From Mycobacteroides saopaulense (GTDB lineage Bacteria; Actinomycetota; Actinomycetes; Mycobacteriales; Mycobacteriaceae), in assembly GCF_001456355.1 (NCBI RefSeq), contig NZ_CP010271.1, positions 248,001 to 312,000 on the forward strand: a stretch of 64,000 nt of DNA, given 5' to 3'. Position numbers and translations under genes: made by a program. Positions 45,242-58,060 of the stretch are shown piece after piece. The notes below the pieces were generated by a model. The model searched no databases, was not told the DNA's origin, and was given only the letters and a program-made list of their open reading frames with translations. Position 1 is the first letter of the stretch, and every line of letters begins with the position of its first letter.

Positions 45242-45242
<1 letters not shown>
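44055..45242 (+). CDS. CobW/COG0523-family zinc-response protein (Rv0106-like)
   Basis: A 395-aa G3E/CobW-type protein. The metal-binding [11 protein letters not shown] (the family CxCC-like motif with two Cys) and the C-terminal CobW_C domain ([37 protein letters not shown]) are clear. The Walker A, GxxGxGKT/S in the family, reads [10 protein letters not shown], so the P-loop Lys is missing. It may therefore not bind GTP in the usual way. Under Zur control it probably helps allocate zinc during starvation. Confidence 0.88.
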
Positions 45243-47376
<2,134 letters not shown>

Positions 47377-47392
<16 letters not shown>

Positions 47393-47454
47393 CGTCGGAG
47401 GAGGAGCGCCCGCTGCACAGACGGGACTCTACCAGCCGCGAGAAGCCCGATCAT
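47377..47454 (-). CDS. Leucine leader peptide of leuA
   Basis: A 25-codon ORF starting at ATG 47454 and beginning MIGLLAAGRV. It ends with three consecutive CTC Leu codons followed by an Arg-rich tail (ALLLRRRDRV) and a TGA. A GTG at 47418 could start a 13-aa version. Position upstream of leuA, the Leu run close to the stop, and the overlapping hairpin together suggest ribosome-mediated attenuation by leucyl-tRNA supply. Confidence 0.6.
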
Positions 47455-47472
47455 CTGGCAAGCTCGCAGAGC

Positions 47473-48528
47473 ATGTGGGTACGCAGGGGGATGGCGGTGC
47501 TGGCGATTCTGCTGGCGGCCACCGGCTGCACGCGCACCCTTGCCGGGCAGGCACGGGGAAGTGAACCCGCGCCCGGAGCCGACTCGTTCTTCCACGGCGA
47601 TCAGCCGGATTACGGCCAGAAGCTCAGTGCCCAGGAGAAGGCGACGCTCACCTATGCGCGCGCATTGCGGCGGATGGACCCCTGTGGTTTCGCGGCGAGC
47701 CTGAAGGAGTACGGAGATCCGGGTCAGGTCGTCGGTGACTTTCAGATCTGTTATGCCAGTGTCAAGATCACGGGTGATCCCGGTCTCACCGAGGTGTCCT
47801 ACGAGTACTCCATGCAGGACAAGCGCACGGCACCCGAGTCGTTCCGGGTCGGTTCGGTTCCTGTCTACGAGACCGGGGAAGAGTGCGCGTACGAGGTTCC
47901 GCTAGAACTGGAGCGGCTGCCGGGAGCTCCGCCGAGTCCCACATTGCAGGCCGTGTTGTCGGTGAGTGCGTACCTCTATGGTTCGGACGAGTACTCGGAC
48001 CCGGACTGTCGACTTGCCAAGCAGGTGGTGACGGCGATTGCCAAGCAGCTGCCTGCTGGATTGCCTGCGCGCTCCGCGCTGAGCGCGTATCCGATCAAAC
48101 TCGCGGAACGTGATCCGTGCGAGATCCTCGGGGAGTACCCGGGAAAGGCACACGAGGTGTCCATCGACCTGCTGGGAGACCCCTTCGGTTGTGACTTCGC
48201 GCTTTCGGATTCCGGCATCGACTACACCGTGCAGCTCACGAGCAGTGTCGACGACTTCCCGGATGAGTACACCAGATCCACACGCGACGGCGTGACGTAT
48301 TTCCACAACGAGGACCCGAGCCAACTGACGGGATGTCATGCGCTGGCACTGGTAGGAGATCCGTTGTACCCCAAAGACATCGGTGGCGGTGCGATGAACA
48401 CCGATGCTGAGGCGTACTCCCCGGCGGTGGTCGCCAGTGCCTTCACCGAGGAGGGGCGCACCGACTGCGGACAGATGCGGGAGATTCTGGACAAGGCGGT
48501 GCGACTATTCGCAAATTCCGCTCGGTAG
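47473..48528 (+). CDS. Predicted lipoprotein with DPC repeats, tandem paralogue 1
   Basis: A 351-aa exported protein with lipobox (LLAATGC). Two similar modules each open with a DPC motif (RRMDPCGF at about residue 70; ERDPCEILGEYPG at about 215), recalling DUF3558-type actinobacterial lipoproteins. Conserved cysteines (DPC, FQICYAS; DPC, GCDFAL) probably form disulfides. The next gene is a clear paralogue. ATG 47491 is an alternative start. Function is unknown. Confidence 0.75.
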   Translation: MWVRRGMAVLAILLAATGCTRTLAGQARGSEPAPGADSFFHGDQPDYGQKLSAQEKATLTYARALRRMDPCGFAASLKEYGDPGQVVGDFQICYASVKITGDPGLTEVSYEYSMQDKRTAPESFRVGSVPVYETGEECAYEVPLELERLPGAPPSPTLQAVLSVSAYLYGSDEYSDPDCRLAKQVVTAIAKQLPAGLPARSALSAYPIKLAERDPCEILGEYPGKAHEVSIDLLGDPFGCDFALSDSGIDYTVQLTSSVDDFPDEYTRSTRDGVTYFHNEDPSQLTGCHALALVGDPLYPKDIGGGAMNTDAEAYSPAVVASAFTEEGRTDCGQMREILDKAVRLFANSAR

Positions 48529-49550
48529 CACTGCTTCTGGTCGCCTTGCTGGCGATCGCAGGCTGCACGAAGGTCGTTTCTGGCAACGCGACAGGGCGCT
48601 CGCCCGCCCTCACCGGTCAGGCATTGTTCGCCGGTGAGCTGCCCACGTACGGTCAGACCTTCACGGCGAAGGAGGCCACGCTCCTGGCCTACATGCGCGC
48701 TCTTCGGCGGGTCGATCCGTGTGGTCTTCTGTTGATGCTCAAGGGTATTGGCGCGCCCACCTACATCTCGGGCGATGTGGGTGGCTGCTTCGGGTCCATC
48801 AAGGTCACCGGTACCGCCAACGCGTCGAGCGTCGGCCTGTCCCTGATACTCGGTGACTACTCACGCGAGAAACCCGAATTCACCGTCGGCCAGACGCCGG
48901 TTTATCACACCGCGGGCACGTGCCTCTACGAGTTTCCGGTCGCCATGGGCAAGCTCCCGAACGCTCCGAAGCTGACAGGGGCAAGCACGCCCGCCCTGCG
49001 GGTCGTGGTCGTCGACGGCGCGCGGAGTGCACTGGCGGCGAATTGTAAAATGGCACAACCGGTTATCGGGGTGCTGGCCACATTGAATCCAGCCGACATG
49101 CCCGTCCGTGACGCGCTGAGCGCATACCCGATCAAGATTGCCGAACGTGATCCGTGTGAGATTCTTGGTGAGTATCCGGGTCGGGCGGGTGAGGTGCGAC
49201 CGTCGCTCTTCGGCGATCCATTCTCGTGCCGATTCTCTTTGCAAGACAACGAGAATCAATTCGAACTGTCCATCAGGTCGGGTGTTGATCCGCCGTCCAA
49301 GCTGCGCGGGGAAGTCCGAGACGGCGTCGAGTACTTCCATGGCCAAGACGGCAATTTGTGCACCAGCATGGTGCGCCTGGGCAAGCCGCTCTACGCCCGG
49401 GACGTTCCAGGGGGTGCGACGCAGGAGAACAGCACCCCGGAGCGAGTGTTCATCGAGGTGCTCAGCTTTTCGCTGAAGAGCGGCGACTGTGGGTCCACCC
49501 GCGCGATGATCGACAAGGCCGTACGGATCTACCGCGGTTCGTTCGACTGA
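48507..49550 (+). CDS. Predicted lipoprotein with DPC repeats, tandem paralogue 2 (possible ATT start)
   Basis: About 347 aa and paralogous to the upstream gene (both share SAYPIK-AERDPCEILGEYPG). Starting at TTG 48546 would leave only six residues before the lipobox Cys, too short for export. In-frame codons from ATT 48507 give a normal signal, (M)RKFRSVALLLVALLAIAGC, overlapping the previous stop by 22 bases. No ATG, GTG or TTG lies between, so a rare ATT start is likely; TTG 48546 would be the default call. Function is unknown. Confidence 0.7.
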   Translation: MRKFRSVALLLVALLAIAGCTKVVSGNATGRSPALTGQALFAGELPTYGQTFTAKEATLLAYMRALRRVDPCGLLLMLKGIGAPTYISGDVGGCFGSIKVTGTANASSVGLSLILGDYSREKPEFTVGQTPVYHTAGTCLYEFPVAMGKLPNAPKLTGASTPALRVVVVDGARSALAANCKMAQPVIGVLATLNPADMPVRDALSAYPIKIAERDPCEILGEYPGRAGEVRPSLFGDPFSCRFSLQDNENQFELSIRSGVDPPSKLRGEVRDGVEYFHGQDGNLCTSMVRLGKPLYARDVPGGATQENSTPERVFIEVLSFSLKSGDCGSTRAMIDKAVRIYRGSFD

Positions 49551-49641
49551 TGCGCGAGTCGCGACACAATGACCGGATGGACATCGGCGAGACCATGTGG
49601 GCGAGTGATGTCGTTCACGGTCGACTGACAGGAGCTCTGTG

Positions 49642-50247
49642 ATGCCTTACGTCGAGTCGGCGCAGCGCACCCGGGAGGCGGTCACCGCCGCACGTGTGGT
49701 GCTGATGCGGGAGGGAGTGGGCCGCACCACGATGCGCGCGGTTGCGGCCGAGGCGGGTATCCCGCTGGGCACGCTCCAGTACGTGTTCCCCAGCAAGCAG
49801 GGGCTGCTCAAGGCGGTCATCGAGGACATCGTCGAAGAGATCGCCGGGGTGCTGCGCACTGCCGCAGGAACCGAGGCCGGTCTGGACGACGCAATTCGTT
49901 ATGGCGTGCGGAATTTCTGGTCAAAGCTGGTCGCCGAGCACCGCAATCTGCAGCTGGTTCAGTATGAGCTCGTCACCCATGCACTTCGGGCACCCGGTCT
50001 GGAGGATCTCCCGGCCTGGCAATACGAGCGATACACCCAGGTTGTCGCCCACTGGTGCCAGGAGGCGGCGCGACGGGCCGGAGAGCGTTGTGCGGTGTCT
50101 TTCGAACGGTTGGCTCGAGTGCTTGTGGCCGGAATCGACGGGCTGATCCTGCAGCATGTCGTCAGTCCAGACCCGGCCCGTTCCGCCGAAGACCTCGATT
50201 CTCTGACCACGATGTTGATTTCACTCGCGGCGGTAACGCCCGCCTAG
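49642..50247 (+). CDS. TetR-family regulator beside an amine-oxidase remnant
   Basis: A 201-aa TetR protein; the helix-turn-helix is in TTMRAVAAEAGIPLGTLQYVFPSKQGLLKAV. ATG 49642 follows AGGAGCTCTGTG; GTG 49639 is an alternative. It is followed by a palindrome (50280-50304) and the collapsed flavin amine oxidase gene, which it presumably once regulated. Confidence 0.87.
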   Translation: MPYVESAQRTREAVTAARVVLMREGVGRTTMRAVAAEAGIPLGTLQYVFPSKQGLLKAVIEDIVEEIAGVLRTAAGTEAGLDDAIRYGVRNFWSKLVAEHRNLQLVQYELVTHALRAPGLEDLPAWQYERYTQVVAHWCQEAARRAGERCAVSFERLARVLVAGIDGLILQHVVSPDPARSAEDLDSLTTMLISLAAVTPA

Positions 50248-50279
50248 CGGCTCCCTTGCCCGGATCTGAACACCGCCCT

Positions 50280-50304
50280 ATGACTAAATCAGTCATACGA
50301 CTGA
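50280..50304. promoter_or_regulatory. Overlapping palindromic operators before the amine-oxidase remnant
   Basis: ATGACT-aaatc-AGTCAT (50280-50285/50291-50296) overlaps TCAGTC-atac-GACTGA (50289-50294/50299-50304). Both are perfect. They sit 33 bases after the TetR gene and 18 bases before the pseudogene ATG, where a TetR repressor would bind. Confidence 0.6.
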
Positions 50305-50321
50305 CTTAAATAGGAGATGGC

Positions 50322-50462
50322 ATGGCGGATGTGGATGTCGTGGTGGTCGGCGCCGGTCGGACGCACTGGGCCGGAGCTGAGGTGGCGCAACAATGGAGCG
50401 GATACATGGAACGGTGCCATCCGGTCGGGCAGGCCGCCGACGAAATTCTCGCCGAAGTGTGA
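50322..50462 (+). pseudogene. Internally deleted flavin amine oxidase gene
   Basis: A 46-codon in-frame ORF with a good ribosome site (GGAGAT). It starts MADVDVVVVGAG, the FAD-binding N-terminus of flavin monoamine oxidases, then jumps straight to RTHWAGAEVAQQWSGYMERC..AADEILAEV, which matches the C-terminal FAD-contact end (HWAGTE...GYM). About 400 residues between are missing, so a large in-frame deletion joined the two ends near codon 12. It cannot be an active oxidase; a small FAD-less peptide may still be made. Confidence 0.75.
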
Positions 50463-50468
50463 GAGCGG

Positions 50469-51071
50469 TTAGCCGCCGAAACCGTTGCCCCAGCGCTTGG
50501 TGAACGCGATGTCGCCGAGCGCGGGTCGCTGTCGTGGAGCGTGGTCGCGTTCGACGGTCGACTCCTCGGCACCCGCGTAGCTGTTCAGGACCGGGCCGAT
50601 CGCGACGACGGCGATGGGCCGCACGTTCTCGGGGATGTCGAAGACGGCGGGAGCCTCATCCACGCGAAAACCTGCCATGGGGTGGGTGTGCAGACCGTGG
50701 GAGCGTGCCTCAACCCCCAGCTGGGCGATGGCCAGGCCGGCATCGACCGCCGCGTAGACGGCGGTGTTGTCGTCATCGCCCAGGTCGGTGCTCACCAGGA
50801 CGAGTGCCGCCGCAACTTTTGCATAAGAGTTTCCCCGATTGAGCAGCTCGGCCAGCGCCGCGTAGGTGGCATCGCCGCGCAGACCCACGATGTATCTGAC
50901 AGGGAAACGCTTACCCCAACTGGCGGCCCAGCGACCCGCTTCGAGCAGGGCCGTCAGGGTGTCCGGGGCGAGGCTCGCATGGGGATCGAAATGCCGCGGA
51001 CTCCACCGCGAGGCGATCAGCGGCTGGATCGGAACCGAGGTGATGGCGGTACGGTCGGTCGGGTTGCCCAT
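50469..51071 (-). CDS. Nitroreductase-family flavoprotein
   Basis: A 200-aa FMN-dependent nitroreductase-fold protein: [13 protein letters not shown] (FMN phosphate contacts), [21 protein letters not shown], and a C-terminal [10 protein letters not shown]. It may reduce quinones, enones or nitro compounds. ATG 51071 begins just before the conserved part. It is divergent from ask. Its stop is 7 bases from the amine-oxidase remnant. Confidence 0.82.
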   Translation of the reverse strand: MGNPTDRTAITSVPIQPLIASRWSPRHFDPHASLAPDTLTALLEAGRWAASWGKRFPVRYIVGLRGDATYAALAELLNRGNSYAKVAAALVLVSTDLGDDDNTAVYAAVDAGLAIAQLGVEARSHGLHTHPMAGFRVDEAPAVFDIPENVRPIAVVAIGPVLNSYAGAEESTVERDHAPRQRPALGDIAFTKRWGNGFGG

Positions 51072-51157
51072 ACGGGCCAGGTTATCGAGTTGTCGTAACC
51101 CCTTATCCTGATGACTGGATCTCTCCCGACCCTGGCCGAACAGCAGGAAGGTATGAC

Positions 51158-53487
<2,330 letters not shown>

Positions 53488-53550
53488 CTCACAGGAACTT
53501 CACGGGTTTTCCCGGGGCGAGACCCAGGGTGGTTGGGCCATGCTCGGGGT

Positions 53551-53964
53551 ATGACAACACCCGATACCCCAACAGCACCTGTGCCCGCGCCTCCACCGCA
53601 GCCGGCACCGCGTTCGGCAAGTAACACACTGCTGGTCAAGGTCGCTGCCGTCGTCGGCATCGTCGCGGGCGCTTTCGTGATTCTGGGCGTCACGTTCGGC
53701 CTCGGCGTCCTGGCCGGCTCGCAATGCGGCCACCATGGTGGCCCCGGCGGTCCCGGTGGCCCTGGCGGCCCCGGTGAACGCGGTCGGCACATGATGTTCG
53801 ACCGCGGCGACCAGCCGCCGATGATGTCGCCCGGTGGGTCGGTCATCATCGAGCGCGGCCCCGGTTTCATCCCGCCACCGCCGCCCGAGCGGCAGGAACG
53901 GCGTGACCAGCCGCCACCGCCTGCGCCGCCAGGGCCGTCGTCGACGGCCACCCCACGCCCCTAG
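53551..53964 (+). CDS. Single-pass membrane protein with Gly/Pro-rich extracellular part
   Basis: A 137-aa protein: Pro-rich N-terminal tail, one helix at about residues 28-54 (VKVAAVVGIVAGAFVILGVTF), then a GGPGGPGGPG repeat and a PPPPPERQERR tail. No enzyme domain is seen. The Gly-Pro repeat comes from a short DNA repeat around 53737-53774. Likely a small exported or cell-envelope protein; function unknown. Confidence 0.7.
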   Translation: MTTPDTPTAPVPAPPPQPAPRSASNTLLVKVAAVVGIVAGAFVILGVTFGLGVLAGSQCGHHGGPGGPGGPGGPGERGRHMMFDRGDQPPMMSPGGSVIIERGPGFIPPPPPERQERRDQPPPPAPPGPSSTATPRP

Positions 53965-54054
53965 CGGGTCCATAGCGATCCAGCCGAGCGGCGCCACTGG
54001 CTACCCTGTCCAGGGATGGTCGGTGGCGCCTTGGCGTCGGATAGGAGAAGAGGC

Positions 54055-55200
54055 GTGCAGCGTGTCAGGGGCGGCACAGTCCTACTGATCGCGCTCATGG
54101 CCCTCGTGGGCGGCCAATTTGCCTATGGCCCTGCCGCATTCGCCGATCCGTTACGGCCAGCGGCCCCACCTCTCGATCCCGGTGAGGTGGTGCGTATCGG
54201 GCCGGTCGCGGGCACCGGCACCGCGACCTCCGAATACAACCTGGGCGCAACCGATCTCTGCGAGTTCATGGTCTTCACCGGCGGCATGTTGCAGATCTGT
54301 GGCGACAGCTTCGCCGGCCAGGGCGTGGGCTACGGCGGCTGGTACTCCCCGGTGGCGTTACGCGTCGATACCGAGTCCGTGCCGGATGCTTCGGGTGTGC
54401 GTCACTCCGGAGTGTTGGGTACCGACCGCCCACTGCTGGAAGACCCGACCCCACCGGGGTTTTCCCAACTTCCTTCGGGCGTCATCGATGTCAACGGAAC
54501 CAATTGGCTGTTCATCGCCGTCACCAAGAATCTGATTCCGCAGTCGACACGGCTGGTGAAGCCCGACCCCTTCCGCGCCGGGTGGCCGACCGTGCCGGGT
54601 TCGGTGCGCCCCGGCGACTATGCGGGCGGCCAACAGACACAGATCAGCGGCTATTACGACCCATTGTGGACCCCGGAGTCGCCGAAGGGCTGGGTGTACA
54701 TCGTCAGCGACGCGTTCGATCGTTCGCTGCCGGCGGTCCTCTACCGGGCCAAGCCGGACACCTTCACCGACCGCGCGACCTGGCAGGGCTGGGGTGCCGA
54801 TGCCCACGGGAAGTGGGCATGGGGTACGGCGGTGACGCCATTGTGGGGCGATCATCTGGGTGAGCTGAGCATGAAGATGGTCGACGGACAGGCGGTGCTG
54901 TCCTACTTCAACCAGAGCACGGGCAACGTCGAGGTACGGGTGGCTGACCGCCCGACGAGACTCGGTGCGGTGCCCGCGACCACCGTGGTGAATGCCGGCG
55001 CGTGGCCGGCGGTCGCAGACGAACTGCCTGAGTCTTGGGACAACACGTTGGCCCAGCCGTATGGCGGGTACATCGGGCCCGACTCGACGCTCGACCGGCT
55101 CAGCATCTACGTCAGCCAATGGAACACCGAGTCGCGTGACCATGCGCCCTATCGGGTGATCGAATTCGCGGTGAATCCGTTGCGGGCCGATGTGGGCTAA
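54055..55200 (+). CDS. Secreted DUF4185 protein
   Basis: A 381-aa protein with a signal peptide (VLLIALMALVGGQFAYGPAAFA) and a five-bladed-propeller-like DUF4185 domain (GDSFAGQGVGYGGWYSPVAL, GWVYIVSDAFDRSLPAVLYR). GTG 54055 has AGGAG with a 7-base gap. The domain resembles glycoside-binding folds, but the role in mycobacteria is unknown. Confidence 0.85.
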   Translation: MQRVRGGTVLLIALMALVGGQFAYGPAAFADPLRPAAPPLDPGEVVRIGPVAGTGTATSEYNLGATDLCEFMVFTGGMLQICGDSFAGQGVGYGGWYSPVALRVDTESVPDASGVRHSGVLGTDRPLLEDPTPPGFSQLPSGVIDVNGTNWLFIAVTKNLIPQSTRLVKPDPFRAGWPTVPGSVRPGDYAGGQQTQISGYYDPLWTPESPKGWVYIVSDAFDRSLPAVLYRAKPDTFTDRATWQGWGADAHGKWAWGTAVTPLWGDHLGELSMKMVDGQAVLSYFNQSTGNVEVRVADRPTRLGAVPATTVVNAGAWPAVADELPESWDNTLAQPYGGYIGPDSTLDRLSIYVSQWNTESRDHAPYRVIEFAVNPLRADVG

Positions 55201-55263
55201 CTAACATCCCCTTGTGACCAGAGTTGTCGACGCACGTATGAAGGCTGGTTAGGATAGCTGGCA

Positions 55264-55764
55264 ATGATTGCTAGCGGAACCCTGATCGACATGGCTGCGG
55301 GTGAGTGGATAACCGGTGGGCAGGGTTCGCGTACCTTCGTTTGTGTGGACGCTGATGAGCTGGCAACTCGCGCGAGCGAGGCTCTGGCGTCCGGAGACGA
55401 TGGTGAGGCACTGCGTCTCGCAAACGATGCGTTGGAGCTGGAGCACAAGAACTCCCTGGCTTGGCGCATCCTCGCGTACTGCCTCGGCAGCATGGGACGG
55501 CACTTCGATGCGATCGACTGCGCGCTCTCCGCGGTGCGGTACGGCAGCCACGACGCCATCAACCACTACACCCACGCATGGGCCCTCAATGGAGCCGGCA
55601 AACCGAACGAGGCGCTGACGGCGATCGGCGAGGCGCTCGATATCAAGCCGGATTTTCCCGATGCGTTGTCGATGCGCGCTATTCTTCGCCGCGAGCTCGG
55701 TGATCTTGAAGGGGCCATCGCGGACATGCGCCAGGCGAACAACTTCGACGGCCGTCTTCGCTGA
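55264..55764 (+). CDS. Tetratricopeptide-repeat protein, first gene of a TPR/AAA+ system
   Basis: Up to 166 aa with about three TPR units (ALRLANDALELEHKNSLAWRILAYC; FDAIDCALSAVRYGSHDAINHYTHAWALN; EALTAIGEALDIKPDFPDALSMRA). GTG 55345 is an alternative start that would remove the unconserved leader. It likely binds partner proteins. It is followed after 29 bases by an AAA+ ATPase and then a membrane TPR protein. Confidence 0.75.
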   Translation: MIASGTLIDMAAGEWITGGQGSRTFVCVDADELATRASEALASGDDGEALRLANDALELEHKNSLAWRILAYCLGSMGRHFDAIDCALSAVRYGSHDAINHYTHAWALNGAGKPNEALTAIGEALDIKPDFPDALSMRAILRRELGDLEGAIADMRQANNFDGRLR

Positions 55765-55793
55765 GCGCGAATCATCGCTGGGGAGGGGATCTG

Positions 55794-57008
55794 GTGGCCG
55801 ATGACGCCGTAATCGCCGAAATGCTGTCTGCCGTTGAGGCGAGCCCCGAGGTGCTCGCGCTGCGGCTGCGTGTCATCGAGCTGTTGGTTCAGCGTCGGCG
55901 CTTCGCCGAGGCTCTGAACCATTGCACCCTCGCGTTGCAGCAGGCACCGGGGGATGCCAGGGCACTGCAACTGCTCGCCGAATGCTCGGCGGGTTTGAAT
56001 GCCCCGGCGCCCGAGCCCGGTGTCGCTGCGGAAGGCTTCGACTGGTCGGCCGCCGAAGACCAGGTGTCCGATATCGTCCGTCCGGCGTTCGTGGACGACG
56101 ACCCCGAGCCGTTGGGGCCGGACGATGTCGGCGCGTTGGAAAAGTCCGATGTGCGCCTCGCGGATGTGGGCGGAATGGCCGATGTGAAACGGCAATTGGA
56201 CCTCTCTCTGTTCGGGCCACTGCGTAACCCCGATTTGGTCAAGGCTTTTGGTGTTTCGGCCAGGGGCGGCTTGCTGCTGTACGGGCCTCCGGGATGCGGT
56301 AAGACCTTCCTGGCCCGTGCGGTCGCCGGTGAATTGGGGGCCAATTTCTACCCCGTCGGCATCTCCGATGTGATGCACCCGCTGTTCGGGCAGAGCGAGC
56401 AACGGATGCGCGAGATCTTTGAGATCGCCCGGCGGAATGCGCCATGCGTGCTCTTCTTCGACGAGCTCGATGCGCTGGGACATCGCCGTTCGCAGCTTTC
56501 GGGAAGTTCAGGCCTGCGGCCGCTGGTGAATCAGCTGCTAGCCGAACTCGATCCGGCCACGGAAAGCAACGAGGGACTCTACGTGCTGGGTGCCACCAAC
56601 CACCCGTGGGATGTGGATGCAGCGCTGCGCCGGCCCGGGCGGTTCGACCGCATGATCCTGGTGACATTGCCTGACGAGGAGGCCCGCGCGGCCATCGTCA
56701 AGTATCACCTGAGGGATCGGCCGCTGGAGGGGATCAACCTCAAGGCGATCGCCAAGCGCACGGATGGGCGCTCCGGAGCCGACCTTGCGCATATCTGTAA
56801 CACCGCCACGCAATTCGCCATGGCCGACTCGATCAGTAGCGGTCAGGTACGGCCGGTGCGCATGTCGGATATCGACACCGCGATCGCCCAGGTAGGGCCC
56901 AGTGCCGGCAGCTGGTTTGACACCGCGCGCAATGTCGTCGAGTTTTCCAATTCGGACGGGACCTACGACGAGCTGGCAAAGTATTTACGACACAGGCGAT
57001 CTCGATGA
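55794..57008 (+). CDS. AAA+ ATPase with N-terminal TPR-like segment
   Basis: A 404-aa protein. Residues 1-70 form a TPR-like helical hairpin pair (EVLALRLRVIELLVQRRRFAEALNHC). A classic AAA+ domain follows: Walker A GPPGCGKT at 164-171, Walker B FFDELD with Asp at about 223, arginine fingers in RRPGRFDR, and a lid after that. This is the CDC48/FtsH/VPS4-type clade, a remodeller rather than a MoxR. GTG 55794 has GGGGAGGGG upstream. ATGA overlap with the next gene means tight co-production. Targets are unknown. Confidence 0.82.
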   Translation: MADDAVIAEMLSAVEASPEVLALRLRVIELLVQRRRFAEALNHCTLALQQAPGDARALQLLAECSAGLNAPAPEPGVAAEGFDWSAAEDQVSDIVRPAFVDDDPEPLGPDDVGALEKSDVRLADVGGMADVKRQLDLSLFGPLRNPDLVKAFGVSARGGLLLYGPPGCGKTFLARAVAGELGANFYPVGISDVMHPLFGQSEQRMREIFEIARRNAPCVLFFDELDALGHRRSQLSGSSGLRPLVNQLLAELDPATESNEGLYVLGATNHPWDVDAALRRPGRFDRMILVTLPDEEARAAIVKYHLRDRPLEGINLKAIAKRTDGRSGADLAHICNTATQFAMADSISSGQVRPVRMSDIDTAIAQVGPSAGSWFDTARNVVEFSNSDGTYDELAKYLRHRRSR

Positions 57009-58060
57009 CCGCGGCCGGCGACACACCGCTGGCCCGTGCGTTGATGATTGAAGAGTTGATCGGAATAGGAAAGTACGACACGGCCGGCGCGCATCTCGGC
57101 GAGGCCTTGACGGCATGGCCGGACGCTCCAGATCTGTTGGCCACCGGCGCGTATCTGGATCTCAAGCGCGGACACTACCCAGGGGCGATGTGGTACGCGG
57201 ACAATGCGTTACGTTTCGATCCCGCCAACAGCCAGGCGCAGCGGATCCGTATTTCGGTACTGCTGCGCAGCTGGAACAAGGGGCCGGCGATGGCGGCGGC
57301 CCAGCACTTGGTGCAGACTCACCCCAATCAGGCATCGAGCCACTACATGATGGCGGTGGTGCTGTACACCAGAAGACACAAGCGTGCCGCGTTGGCGGCC
57401 ATCGACGAGGCATTGCGCATCGCGCCGGATGATTCTTCCTATCGAAACCTCCGCGGCCAGATCATCGGGATGCGCAGATGGAAAGGTAAGGCGCTCAAGG
57501 AATTCCGATTGGCACTGCGCGCCGACCCCGATAATGCCCATGCCATGGAGAACGTGGGCAAGGCGCAGTCGAGCCGGTGGAGGCTCTCGAGTGCGCTACG
57601 GGCCTATCTGGATCTGGCTGCCATGGACGTTCGCAGAGCCGACGATGTCCGGGCCGGTGTTTCCGAAGTGTTCAATCGAGTGGTCAAGGTGATGACCCCG
57701 GTGAATTTCCTGGCGTTGGTGATCCTCGGCGCCTCTGCCGCGATCGCCACACGGTACGGGAACCATCAGCTGCCCATCCCCGCGAGAGTGATCGCGGCGT
57801 TACTGGCGCTCGCCGCGGTCGTGCTGCCGGTCTGGCTGGTGCTCACCGTCCCACGGCGCTCCGCGAGGGCGCTGTGGTCCAGCCTGCGCCGATCGAAGCT
57901 GATCAGTTTCTGCGTGCTGCTCGGCATGGCCATCGGGCTGTGTTTGGCTGTCGTCGCACTCATCGGTTCTCAGGCCTTCACCGAGTCGGCATTGTCGCTC
58001 GTCGCGTTACCCGTCATGCTTCTGGTCGCGCTGCGACTGGTCGCGGACTTCGTGGGCTAG
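57005..58060 (+). CDS. TPR protein with C-terminal membrane domain
   Basis: A 351-aa protein. Residues 1-215 hold about five TPR-like units (YDTAGAHLGEAL; YPGAMWYADNALRFDPANSQ; HKRAALAAIDEALRIAPDDSS; GKALKEFRLALRADPDNAHAME). After that come about four membrane helices between 235 and 350. It is coupled to the AAA+ gene (ATGA). It would anchor the AAA+ machine to the inner membrane. No named family. Confidence 0.82.
   Translation: MTAAGDTPLARALMIEELIGIGKYDTAGAHLGEALTAWPDAPDLLATGAYLDLKRGHYPGAMWYADNALRFDPANSQAQRIRISVLLRSWNKGPAMAAAQHLVQTHPNQASSHYMMAVVLYTRRHKRAALAAIDEALRIAPDDSSYRNLRGQIIGMRRWKGKALKEFRLALRADPDNAHAMENVGKAQSSRWRLSSALRAYLDLAAMDVRRADDVRAGVSEVFNRVVKVMTPVNFLALVILGASAAIATRYGNHQLPIPARVIAALLALAAVVLPVWLVLTVPRRSARALWSSLRRSKLISFCVLLGMAIGLCLAVVALIGSQAFTESALSLVALPVMLLVALRLVADFVG

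Noticed and set aside
53737..53774. Tandem repeat of possible regulatory meaning
   Set aside because: It encodes the GGPGGPG stretch of the membrane protein and continues its reading frame.
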